Shown here in pieces: positions 1 through 6,548 of a stretch of DNA of 6,921 nt (positions are counted from its first letter, which is position 1; each line of letters starts with the position of its first letter). The stretch is from Lachnospiraceae bacterium (lineage in GTDB: Bacteria; Bacillota; Clostridia; Lachnospirales; Lachnospiraceae). Location: NCBI GenBank assembly GCA_016282215.1, contig JAEEKC010000095.1:1-6921 (forward strand), read 5' to 3'. The position numbers were made by a program, and so were the translations under genes. The notes under the pieces were generated by a model, which was not told where the DNA came from, ran no database searches, and worked only from the letters and a program-made list of their open reading frames with translations.

Positions 1-1
1 G

Positions 2-1105
2 ATCGAGGACCACGTGCCTCTGACCGCCTGGGAAAAGGAGCAGATGTTCGTGGATATCCTGCCGGATGAACCATCGGATGATGACAGGGCGCTGCTGCAT
101 TTCTTTGTAGAGGTCGCACCGGATGATAAGGCAAAGGGCAGCCCGGCTGCACAAGGATCAGATGCTGCCGATCCCGCCAATTCCGAAACAGACTCAGCCC
201 CCGTTGGTTTCTCTGTCAATGGGCTTTCCGCTACGCAGGACAATTCCTACTCCTATGTCAGCGGCGATAATGCCGTATCTGATCTGCCCGGGCTGATCGC
301 AGCCATGCAGGAAAAACTCGAAGAGATCCGGTCTTATATGGATATCGGCGAAGGAACCATCGAAATATCGGAAACCGAGGATGCGGACTGGGCAAATAAA
401 TGGAAGGAGTTTTTCAAGCCCTTCTATATTGAAGATCTGTTGGTTGCGCCTTCCTGGTTGACTGCCGATGAGATTGCATCTTTTATGGACAACGCAGATT
501 CACCCATTCTTCGCATCGATCCCGGCAGTGCCTTCGGAACGGGTATGCACGAGACAACCCAGCTTTGTATCAAAGCCATCAAAGAATATGTTTCCGATGA
601 CTCCATGATACTGGACGTAGGCACCGGAAGCGGGATCTTAGGGATCATCGCGCTGCTGTACGGTGCAAAGGGCGTTGTGGGAACAGACCTGGATATCTGC
701 GCCATCGATGCGGTTGCCGAAAACTTAGCGCAAAATGGTCTTTCCAAAGAACAGTTTTCTCTCCTCATCGGCAATCTGATCACAGATGAAAAGGCTCGCA
801 CCGATTCCCTGTCTCAGGGCGGCAGCATCGCTGCAGGAAATCCGGGATCTGCGAAAGAGCAGGGATCCGATCAGGCAGATTCCTTCGAAGGATTTGATAT
901 TGTCACTGCAAACATCCTTGCCGAAGTTCTGGTCAATCTGACGCCTGTAGTTCCTTCCATGTTGAAAAAAGGCGGAGTTTATATCACTTCCGGTATTCTG
1001 GAAGGCAAGGAAGAACTTGTAAAAAAAGCCTGCGAAGATGCAGGCATGAAGGTTTTAAACGTTCGCGCACAGGGTGAGTGGAGATGCGTGATCGCGACCT
1101 TATAA
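2..1105 (+). CDS. prmA: Ribosomal protein L11 methyltransferase PrmA, 5'-truncated by the window edge
   Basis: PrmA is a cytoplasmic SAM-dependent methyltransferase that modifies ribosomal protein L11. The frame is open from base 2 and reads I-E-D-H-V-P-L, a typical internal PrmA stretch, so the GTG at 14 is not the true start and roughly the first 30-40 residues lie outside. Counting from the GTG codon, visible landmarks are the N-terminal substrate-recognition domain, WKEFFKPF (130-137), DPGSAFGTGMHETT (169-182), the SAM-binding ILDVGTGSGILG (199-210), the acidic TDLD (224-227) and the NILAEVL motif (300-306). Two Ser/Gly/Ala/Asp-rich insertions, at about residues 36-90 and 259-291, make the protein longer than the roughly 310 residues usual for the family. 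It is on the opposite strand from the chaperone genes and converges with rsmE, whereas in many Firmicutes prmA lies between dnaJ and rsmE in the same direction. Identity is secure; the effect of the insertions is unknown. Confidence 0.96.
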   Translation: MEDHVPLTAWEKEQMFVDILPDEPSDDDRALLHFFVEVAPDDKAKGSPAAQGSDAADPANSETDSAPVGFSVNGLSATQDNSYSYVSGDNAVSDLPGLIAAMQEKLEEIRSYMDIGEGTIEISETEDADWANKWKEFFKPFYIEDLLVAPSWLTADEIASFMDNADSPILRIDPGSAFGTGMHETTQLCIKAIKEYVSDDSMILDVGTGSGILGIIALLYGAKGVVGTDLDICAIDAVAENLAQNGLSKEQFSLLIGNLITDEKARTDSLSQGGSIAAGNPGSAKEQGSDQADSFEGFDIVTANILAEVLVNLTPVVPSMLKKGGVYITSGILEGKEELVKKACEDAGMKVLNVRAQGEWRCVIATL

Positions 1106-1159
1106 AGCGTATTGCTTTGACTCACCAATTTCGTCATATAAGATCCGACAATACATACA

Positions 1160-1187
1160 AAATCCCGACCTGCACCGGTCGGGATTT
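1160..1187. terminator. Bidirectional rho-independent terminator between convergent prmA and rsmE
   Basis: A perfect 11-bp stem (1160-1170, aaatcccgacc, pairing with 1177-1187) encloses a 6-nt loop. On the plus strand the stem ends in TTT and runs into a T-rich stretch (tttatttatctt); on the minus strand it ends in TTTTGTATGT. It can therefore stop prmA transcripts from one side and the rsmE operon from the other. The rsmE stop codon (1186-1188) overlaps the edge of the stem. Bidirectional function is inferred from structure. Confidence 0.85.
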
Positions 1188-1929
1188 ATTTATCTTCCAA
1201 CATATACATCAGGATTGAGAGCACCGTCATCCCGGCTGTCTCCGTCCGCAGGATCCGTCTGCCCAGGGTGATATTTTTCATGCCCAGTTCTTTAGACTTC
1301 TCAATCTCCTCCTCGGCAAAACCGCCCTCCGGTCCGATCATGACCGAAATGCTCTGCCCCGGCGTGATCTGCCCGATCAGGTCTCTGGTATAGGACATAT
1401 CCTCTGCCATTTCATAGGGTAAAAGCGGTATATCCGCTGCTGCCGCCTCTTTTAGTGCCTCATTCCAGCTCATAACAGGGGCAACTTCCGGCACAATAGC
1501 CCGCTTGCTCTGCTCTGCCGCTGACTGTGCGATGGCCTGCCAGCGCTTTTGTTTTTGCGCCGCTTTTTTCTCATCAAGTTTTACCACACAGCGCTTCATG
1601 GCAACGGGAACGATCCGCACTGCACCGAGTTCCACGGCTTTCTGGATGATCAATTCCATCTTGTCTGCCTTCGGCAATCCCTGATACAAAGTGATCTGAC
1701 AGGGAAGTTCGACGGCATCTTCTTTAATGAAACGCAGTTCGCAGAGCACCTCATCCTCTGACAGGGACAGGATCCCGCAGCGATAATCACGCCCGTCGGT
1801 CCCATTGCTGACAGATAGTTCATCTCCAACCTTCATGCGGAGAACATTCCTGATGTGATTGACGCTGTCCCCCGTGATATGGATACGGTTTCCTTCGATC
1901 GCGGAGGGTGAGACGAAAACGTGATGCAT
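1186..1929 (-). CDS. rsmE: 16S rRNA (uracil1498-N3)-methyltransferase RsmE
   Basis: RsmE is a SPOUT-class methyltransferase that makes m3U1498 in 16S rRNA, using SAM bound in a C-terminal trefoil knot. With the ATG at 1929 the protein has 247 residues, normal for the family. A PUA-like N-terminal RNA-binding domain (about 1-70) is followed by KADKME (87-92), QKAVELG (96-102), KRCVVKL (112-118), the knot motif GPEGGF (199-204) and LGRRILRTETA (222-232). An in-frame GTG at 1947 would add six residues, but the ATG is preferred: an AGAAAGG ribosome binding site (1935-1941) lies 5 nt upstream of it, and MHHVFV is a family-like N-terminus. The gene starts 22 nt after the aldo/keto reductase stop, consistent with one transcript, and is the last gene before the shared terminator. 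Confidence 0.96.
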   Translation of the reverse strand: MHHVFVSPSAIEGNRIHITGDSVNHIRNVLRMKVGDELSVSNGTDGRDYRCGILSLSEDEVLCELRFIKEDAVELPCQITLYQGLPKADKMELIIQKAVELGAVRIVPVAMKRCVVKLDEKKAAQKQKRWQAIAQSAAEQSKRAIVPEVAPVMSWNEALKEAAAADIPLLPYEMAEDMSYTRDLIGQITPGQSISVMIGPEGGFAEEEIEKSKELGMKNITLGRRILRTETAGMTVLSILMYMLEDK

Positions 1930-1934
1930 ACGAG

Positions 1935-1941
1935 CCTTTCT
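1935..1941 (-). promoter_or_regulatory. Ribosome binding site deciding the rsmE start
   Basis: AGAAAGG on the minus strand lies 5 nt before the ATG at 1929. The alternative GTG at 1947 has no purine-rich site at a suitable distance; the nearest, GAGGAAA, is about 18 nt away and lies inside the upstream coding sequence. Confidence 0.65.
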
Positions 1942-1951
1942 ATTCACAGTA

Positions 1952-3130
1952 TTATTTCAGTATATATTTCCTCGCAACATTAATCCCCACTTTATAGGGC
2001 AGGGGGCGAAGCGCCTTATCGGCCTTTTTCAGCTCTTCCCGGATCGCGATATGCTGCGGACAATGCTGTTCACACTTGCCGCACTGCACGCACTGGGATG
2101 CGAAGGCCGGCTCTTTGCGGATGCCCACGTTCTGGGCATAATTAAACCTCGCCGAGGTCTTTCCTTCCGTATACATCTCATTGTAGTAATAGAAGGTACC
2201 GGGAATATCCACGCCCTTCGGGCAGGGCATGCAATAAGCACAGCCGGTGCAGCCGACTTTGGTTTTTTCCTTGATGGCCGTCTTTATCTGTTCGATCAGT
2301 TCAAAATCTTTCTCGGTAAACTCACCGGCTTGTACCTCACCGGCAACGCGGCAGTTTTCCTCTACCATCTCCACGCTGTTCATGCCGGAAAGCACGCAGG
2401 TCACTTCAGGCTGGTTCCACAGCCACCGGAAAGCCAGTTCTGCGGGCGTTCTCTTTTTCTCATCCTTTGCGATCAGGTCCTTCGCCTTCTGCGGCAGCAT
2501 GTCCACCAGTTTTCCGCCGCGCAGCGGTTCCATGATGATCACAGGGATCCCCTTGGCCGCAGCAGCCTTCAGGCCGCCCACGCCTGCCTGGGACACCTCA
2601 TCGAGGTAGTTATACTGAATCTGGCAAAAATCCCAGTCATAGGCATCTAAGATCTGCAGGAACATATCCGTATTGCCGTGGAAGGAAAAACCAACCTGCC
2701 GGATCTCACCGCTTTCTTTTTTCTGCGCAATCCACTCTTCGATGCCATGCTTCTTTAAGTTTTCCCACGCCTTTAAGTCGGTTAGCATATGCATCAGATA
2801 ATAATCGATGTAATCCGTACGCAGACGTTTTTTCTGCTCATCAAAATACTTATCCAGCGCAGCCCTGTTATTCACCATATACTGGGGAAGCTTTGTGGCG
2901 ATCTTGATCTTGTCCCGCATATGATTGCGCTCAAAGATCTCCCCTACGGCCACCTCGCTGCCGGGATAGATATAGGCCGTATCATAGTAATTAACACCCA
3001 TTTCATAGGCTTTCAGGATCTCTTTTTCGGCCTTGTCGATATCGATGGCGTTTCCTTTTTTGGTAAAACGCATGCAGCCGAAGCCAAGAATGGATATATC
3101 ACTGCCGGTTCTGTCTTTTCTGTAATTCAT
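1952..3130 (-). CDS. Aldo/keto reductase fused to a C-terminal 4Fe-4S ferredoxin-like domain
   Basis: The first 285 or so residues form an aldo/keto reductase barrel. It has the glycine-rich start ILGFGCMRF (14-22) and a complete candidate catalytic tetrad: Asp50 and Tyr55 (YYDTAYIYPGSE), Lys80 (ATKLP) and His114 (LMHML). The C-terminal part carries two cysteine clusters, Cys294/297/300/303 (CTGCAYCMPCP) and Cys347/350/353/357 (CVQCGKCEQHCP), eight cysteines that could hold two [4Fe-4S] centres. This layout matches the COG1453-type predicted oxidoreductases common in anaerobes, whose substrates are mostly undefined. It has 392 residues, typical for that group, and neither a signal peptide nor membrane segments, so it is probably cytosolic. 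The ATG follows the dnaJ stop by 19 nt, with a GGGGG-type ribosome binding site 7 nt upstream. Redox activity is inferred from the motifs; substrate and electron partner cannot be told. Confidence 0.93.
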   Translation of the reverse strand: MNYRKDRTGSDISILGFGCMRFTKKGNAIDIDKAEKEILKAYEMGVNYYDTAYIYPGSEVAVGEIFERNHMRDKIKIATKLPQYMVNNRAALDKYFDEQKKRLRTDYIDYYLMHMLTDLKAWENLKKHGIEEWIAQKKESGEIRQVGFSFHGNTDMFLQILDAYDWDFCQIQYNYLDEVSQAGVGGLKAAAAKGIPVIIMEPLRGGKLVDMLPQKAKDLIAKDEKKRTPAELAFRWLWNQPEVTCVLSGMNSVEMVEENCRVAGEVQAGEFTEKDFELIEQIKTAIKEKTKVGCTGCAYCMPCPKGVDIPGTFYYYNEMYTEGKTSARFNYAQNVGIRKEPAFASQCVQCGKCEQHCPQHIAIREELKKADKALRPLPYKVGINVARKYILK

Positions 3131-3149
3131 GCATTATCCCCCGTAAGAC

Positions 3150-4316
3150 TTAAAAGAATCCCTTCTTTTTCTTCTTGCCTTTTCCTGCCGAATCCTTATT
3201 CTCCGTGTACTCATCCACTGCCTTCAGTGAATTGCCGGTCAGCTCATCGAAACGGCGGAGCAGGTCTTTTGCCTCATTCGGCAGTTTTTCAGGCACCTGC
3301 AGAACGAGAGTCACATAGTGATCACCCCTGACGCTTGCGGAACGAAGCGACGGAACACCTTTGCCCTTCAGGCGGACTCTGGTATCTGTCTGAGTACCGG
3401 GTTTTACGGTATATGCCACTTTGCCGTCCACGGTATCGATCATGATCTCGCCACCGAGGGCTGCCACCGCAAAGGAAACCGGTACGGTGGAATAGATATT
3501 GGTATCCTGTCTCTGGAAGATCGGATGTCTTGCCACGATCACCTCAACCAGCAGATCCCCTCTCGGGCCGCCGGCTGTTCCGGGCTCGCCTTTTTCACGA
3601 ATGCGGATGCTCTGGCCGGAGTCGATACCTGCCGGAATGGAAACGGAGATCTTCTTTCTGCTGTTCACAAAGCCCTGGCCGTTGCAGTTCGGACATTTTT
3701 CCTTGATAATCTGCCCCGTGCCGCTGCAATCCGGACAGGCCTGAACGTTTCGCATCGTTCCGAAGAAGGACTGCTGGGTAAACACCACCTGGCCTTTTCC
3801 GCCGCACTTGGAACAGGTGATCTTGCTGGTGCCGGGCTTTGCGCCGCTGCCGCCGCAGGTCGGGCAGGGATCTTTTAAGTTCAGATCCAGTTCTTTCTCA
3901 CAGCCGAACACGGCCTCTTCAAACGTGATCCGGACAGAGGTACGGACATTCGCTCCCTTCATGGGACCGCCGCTGCTGCTTCGTCTCCTGCCGCCGCCGC
4001 CGAAAAGATCACCGAAGATATCACCGAAAATATCCGCGAAATCCATACTGCCGAAATCAAAACCGCCATAAGCTCCGCCGCCCGGCTCAAATGCAGCATG
4101 CCCAAACTGATCATACTGTTTTCTCTTATCCGGATCGGACAGAACAGCGTATGCTTCGCCGGCTTCTTTAAATTTCTTCTCTGCCTCGGCATCACCGGGA
4201 TTCATATCCGGATGATACTTTTTGGCCAGCTGCCTGTACGCTTTTTTGATCGTTGCGTCGTCAGCGTTTTTTTCTACACCCAGGACTTCGTAGTAGTCCC
4301 GTTTCTGATCTGCCAT
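3150..4316 (-). CDS. dnaJ: Chaperone protein DnaJ (Hsp40)
   Basis: DnaJ binds unfolded clients and stimulates the DnaK ATPase. It is a full-length type I J-protein of 388 residues. The J-domain (about 7-71) contains the essential HPD at 35-37 and is followed by a Gly/Phe-rich linker (about 72-108). Four zinc-binding CxxCxGxG repeats are intact: CPTCGGSG (151-158), CSKCGGKG (168-175), CPDCSGTG (194-201) and CPNCNGQG (208-215). The C-terminal substrate-binding beta domains follow. The protein ends in a lysine-rich tail, KGKKKKKGFF. The ATG is supported by AGAGGT (4323-4328), 6 nt upstream. dnaJ is separated from dnaK by 269 nt of repeat-bearing sequence, a wide gap for this gene pair, so its level may not simply follow dnaK. 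Downstream it is tightly spaced with the aldo/keto reductase. Confidence 0.98.
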   Translation of the reverse strand: MADQKRDYYEVLGVEKNADDATIKKAYRQLAKKYHPDMNPGDAEAEKKFKEAGEAYAVLSDPDKRKQYDQFGHAAFEPGGGAYGGFDFGSMDFADIFGDIFGDLFGGGGRRRSSSGGPMKGANVRTSVRITFEEAVFGCEKELDLNLKDPCPTCGGSGAKPGTSKITCSKCGGKGQVVFTQQSFFGTMRNVQACPDCSGTGQIIKEKCPNCNGQGFVNSRKKISVSIPAGIDSGQSIRIREKGEPGTAGGPRGDLLVEVIVARHPIFQRQDTNIYSTVPVSFAVAALGGEIMIDTVDGKVAYTVKPGTQTDTRVRLKGKGVPSLRSASVRGDHYVTLVLQVPEKLPNEAKDLLRRFDELTGNSLKAVDEYTENKDSAGKGKKKKKGFF

Positions 4317-4322
4317 AGTTGT

Positions 4323-4328
4323 ACCTCT
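4323..4328 (-). promoter_or_regulatory. Ribosome binding site of dnaJ
   Basis: AGAGGT on the minus strand lies 6 nt before the dnaJ ATG. It sits just downstream of the hairpin-rich repeat element, so dnaJ has a good binding site of its own despite the long separation from dnaK. Confidence 0.7.
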
Positions 4329-4350
4329 TGTTTTCTTTTTTCCATTACAG

Positions 4351-4399
4351 CCCTCATCCGGCTGCTTTCTTTTCCTCTGCCACCCTCATCCGGCTGCTT
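4351..4399. repeat. 17-bp direct repeat, spaced 32 bp
   Basis: The sequence ccctcatccggctgctt occurs identically at 4351-4367 and 4383-4399, separated by 15 bp. Only the second copy continues into the complementary gcagcc that completes a hairpin; the first looks like a truncated end of the same element. Confidence 0.85.
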
Positions 4400-4451
4400 C
4401 GCAGCCACCTTCCCCCGGAGGGGGAAGGCTTTGAATGGCCGGTCTTTTATA

Positions 4452-4489
4452 TCGGAGACACCCTCCCCGTTGGGGAGGGCAGTTTCCGA
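4452..4489. repeat. Extended imperfect hairpin inside the intergenic element
   Basis: An 8-bp GC stem (4461-4468 with 4472-4479, 3-nt loop) is enclosed by tcggagac (4452-4459) and gtttccga (4482-4489). These outer arms pair with one G-U wobble in plus-strand RNA but an A-C mismatch in minus-strand RNA. The fold is therefore slightly better on the strand opposite to the chaperone transcript. Confidence 0.7.
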
Positions 4490-4585
4490 GCCTTTTATTG
4501 TTCTGTTTTTATCCTCACGGCTATATATCGTCCGATCGGATTGTTTCCCTGGTCATATACCGCTTGATCGGTTTATTTCCGGTGA

Positions 4586-6514
4586 TTATACTTCTCTGTA
4601 GTCACCGTCTACCACATCGCCGTCTCCGCTGTTATCGGAGTTTCCGGCTGCGCCGCCTGCACCTGCAAAGCCGCTCATATCCGGACCTGCGCCTGCGAAA
4701 CCGCTCATGTCAGGACCTGCGCCTGCGCCGCCGGCTGCACCTGCTGCTCCACCTGCCTGCTCATACATCTTGGTGAAGAGCTGCTGCGCGCTGTTTGTCA
4801 GTTTCTCGGTTTTCGCCTTCAGCTCGCTAACCTGATCTGCGGAAAGCTCCTGATCCTTTGTGCTGTCAAGGAAAGCCTTCAGGTCATTCAGATCTGCCTC
4901 AACCGGCGCCTTCTCGCTGTCGGAAAGCTTGTCGCCGACTTCCTTCATAGCCTTTTCGGTCTGGAAGACAAAAGCGTCTGCATCGTTTCTCGCATCAACC
5001 GCTTCCTTGCGGGCCTTATCCTGTGCCTCATACTCAGCAGCTTCCTTGACTGCTCTTTCGATATCATCATCGGACATATTGGAGCCGGCGGTGATGGTGA
5101 TGTGCTGCTCTTTTCCGGTGCCCAGATCCTTAGCGGATACGTTTACGATACCGTTTGCATCGATATCGAAGGTAACCTCGATCTGCGGGATACCGCGGGG
5201 TGCGGGAGCGATGCCGTCGAGACGGAACTGTCCGAGGGACTTGTTGTCTCTTGCGAACTGACGCTCACCCTGTACCACATTGATATCAACTGCGCTCTGG
5301 TTATCCGCTGCCGTTGAGAAGATCTGGCTCTTCTTGGTAGGGATCGTTGTATTTCTTTCGATCAGCTTGGTCGCAACGCCGCCCATGGTCTCGATCGCCA
5401 GTGAAAGCGGGGTTACATCCAGCAGCAGGATATCGTTGGTTCCTGCTTCGCCGCTAAGCTTGCCGCCCTGTACGGAAGCACCAAGTGCTACGCACTCATC
5501 AGGGTTCAAGGACTTGGAAGGCTCCTTGCCGGTCAGCTGTTTTACCTTCTCCTGTACGGCAGGAACACGGGTAGAACCGCCTACCAGAAGTACCTGTCCG
5601 AGATCTGCGTTGGTCAGGCCTGCGTCTCTCATAGCGTTCTGTACCGGAACTGCTGTTCTCTCTACCAGGTCGGAGGTCAGTTCATCGAATTTTGCTCTGG
5701 TCAGGTTCATGTCAAAGTGAAGCGGGCCACTTGCATTCATGCTGATGAAAGGCAGGTTGATATTCGTTGTTGTTGCAGAGGAAAGCTCTTTCTTTGCTTT
5801 CTCAGCTGCCTCTTTCAATCTCTGGAGTGCCATTTTATCCTGGGACAGATCCACGCCATTAGCATTCTTAAATTCAGCTACCATCCAATCAATGATCTTC
5901 TGGTCAAAGTCATCACCGCCAAGGTGTGTATCACCGTTGGTTGCCAGAACTTCGATGACGCCGTCGCCGATCTCGATGATAGATACATCAAAGGTACCGC
6001 CGCCAAGGTCGTATACCATGATCTTCTGCTCTTTTTCATTATCCAGTCCGTAAGCCAGCGCTGCTGCTGTGGGCTCGTTGATGATACGCTCTACTTCAAG
6101 GCCTGCGATCTTGCCGGCATCTTTGGTTGCCTGACGCTGTGCATCATTGAAATATGCAGGAACTGTGATAACTGCCTGGGTTACCTTTTCACCAAGGTAG
6201 CTCTCTGCGTCTGCTTTCAGTTTCTGCAGGATCATGGCTGAGATCTGCTGCGGTGAATATCTCTTGCCGTCAATGGTACGGCCTCTGTCTGTACCCATAT
6301 CACGCTTGATGGAAGCGATGGTGTTGTCAGCATTGGTCACTGCCTGACGTTTTGCAGGCTCGCCGACCAGTCTCTCTCCGTTTTTGGTAAAAGCGACAAC
6401 GGACGGTGTTGTTCTTGCGCCTTCCGTATTGGCGATGACGGTGGGTTTTCCACCTTCCATAACTGCTACGCAGCTGTTTGTTGTTCCAAGGTCGATTCCG
6501 ATAATTTTGCTCAT
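4586..6514 (-). CDS. dnaK: Chaperone protein DnaK (Hsp70)
   Basis: DnaK is the ATP-driven Hsp70 that binds and releases unfolded polypeptides in the cytosol, working with DnaJ and GrpE. The full 642-residue protein is visible. The nucleotide-binding domain has IGIDLGTTNS (5-14), NEPTAAALAYG (146-156), VYDLGGGTFDVS (167-178), NGDTHLGG with the candidate autophosphorylation Thr196 (193-200) and LLVGGSTRVP (309-318). The interdomain linker LLLDVTPLSL (363-372) leads into the substrate-binding beta domain and the helical lid (about 480-585). The tail is rich in Gly/Ala, contains a tandem decapeptide (600-619) and ends in acidic VVDGDYREV. As is usual in Gram-positive DnaK, the nucleotide-binding domain is shorter than in E. 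coli. The ATG is supported by a strong AGGAGG 8 nt upstream. It lies 160 nt after the grpE stop, in the same direction. Confidence 0.99.
   Translation of the reverse strand: MSKIIGIDLGTTNSCVAVMEGGKPTVIANTEGARTTPSVVAFTKNGERLVGEPAKRQAVTNADNTIASIKRDMGTDRGRTIDGKRYSPQQISAMILQKLKADAESYLGEKVTQAVITVPAYFNDAQRQATKDAGKIAGLEVERIINEPTAAALAYGLDNEKEQKIMVYDLGGGTFDVSIIEIGDGVIEVLATNGDTHLGGDDFDQKIIDWMVAEFKNANGVDLSQDKMALQRLKEAAEKAKKELSSATTTNINLPFISMNASGPLHFDMNLTRAKFDELTSDLVERTAVPVQNAMRDAGLTNADLGQVLLVGGSTRVPAVQEKVKQLTGKEPSKSLNPDECVALGASVQGGKLSGEAGTNDILLLDVTPLSLAIETMGGVATKLIERNTTIPTKKSQIFSTAADNQSAVDINVVQGERQFARDNKSLGQFRLDGIAPAPRGIPQIEVTFDIDANGIVNVSAKDLGTGKEQHITITAGSNMSDDDIERAVKEAAEYEAQDKARKEAVDARNDADAFVFQTEKAMKEVGDKLSDSEKAPVEADLNDLKAFLDSTKDQELSADQVSELKAKTEKLTNSAQQLFTKMYEQAGGAAGAAGGAGAGPDMSGFAGAGPDMSGFAGAGGAAGNSDNSGDGDVVDGDYREV
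4658..4717 (-). repeat. Tandem 30-bp repeat encoding GPDMSGFAGA twice in the DnaK tail
   Basis: Two adjacent in-frame 30-bp units (4658-4687 and 4688-4717) encode the identical decapeptide GPDMSGFAGA. They differ at 5 of 30 bases, all at synonymous third codon positions. The unit lies in the disordered C-terminal tail just before the acidic end. Confidence 0.9.
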
Positions 6515-6522
6515 GATGATTT

Positions 6523-6528
6523 CCTCCT
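6523..6528 (-). promoter_or_regulatory. Strong ribosome binding site of dnaK
   Basis: A perfect AGGAGG on the minus strand lies 8 nt before the dnaK ATG. It is the strongest binding site in the window, fitting the high expression expected of dnaK. Confidence 0.85.
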
Positions 6529-6548
6529 AATTAATTATCAATTTTAAG

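Larger units (their letters stand above)
4351..4494. repeat. GC-rich multi-hairpin intergenic repeat element between dnaK and dnaJ
   Basis: The element contains a chain of inverted repeats: ggctgc-ttc-gcagcc (4392-4406), ccttccccc-gga-gggggaagg (4408-4428, 9-bp stem) and ccctcccc-gtt-ggggaggg (4461-4479, 8-bp stem). The last is extended by flanking arms 4452-4459 and 4482-4489. An outer AAGGCT/AGCCTT pair lies at 4425-4430 and 4489-4494. The wording resembles interspersed repeats I recall from gut Firmicutes intergenic regions; copy number could not be checked. Neither strand shows a U-tract after the stems, so a classical terminator is unlikely. In the dnaK-dnaJ mRNA it would fold into strong hairpins, which may affect processing or stability; that is inference. 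Confidence 0.7.

Noticed and set aside
2051..2650. A 199-residue plus-strand open frame opposite the aldo/keto reductase.
   Set aside because: It is a shadow of a gene with complete catalytic and cysteine motifs; its composition is that of an antisense translation.
3150..3182. Possible premature end of DnaJ after the lysine-rich GFF tail.
   Set aside because: The sequence after the stop does not continue a DnaJ-like tail in any frame, and all functional domains are complete, so a short tail is the simpler reading.
4408..4479. Rho-independent terminators formed by the two GC-rich hairpins after dnaK.
   Set aside because: Neither stem is followed by a U-tract on either strand, so intrinsic termination is not supported.
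4521..4563. Separate dnaJ promoter with a TATATA box in the dnaK-dnaJ gap.
   Set aside because: No acceptable -35 box lies 16-18 nt upstream of the TATATA, so it cannot be told from background.
4319..4601. Open frames on the plus strand across the dnaK-dnaJ gap (up to about 160 residues).
   Set aside because: They run through hairpin repeats and antisense coding sequence, have no plausible ribosome binding sites and give protein sequence of no recognisable family.
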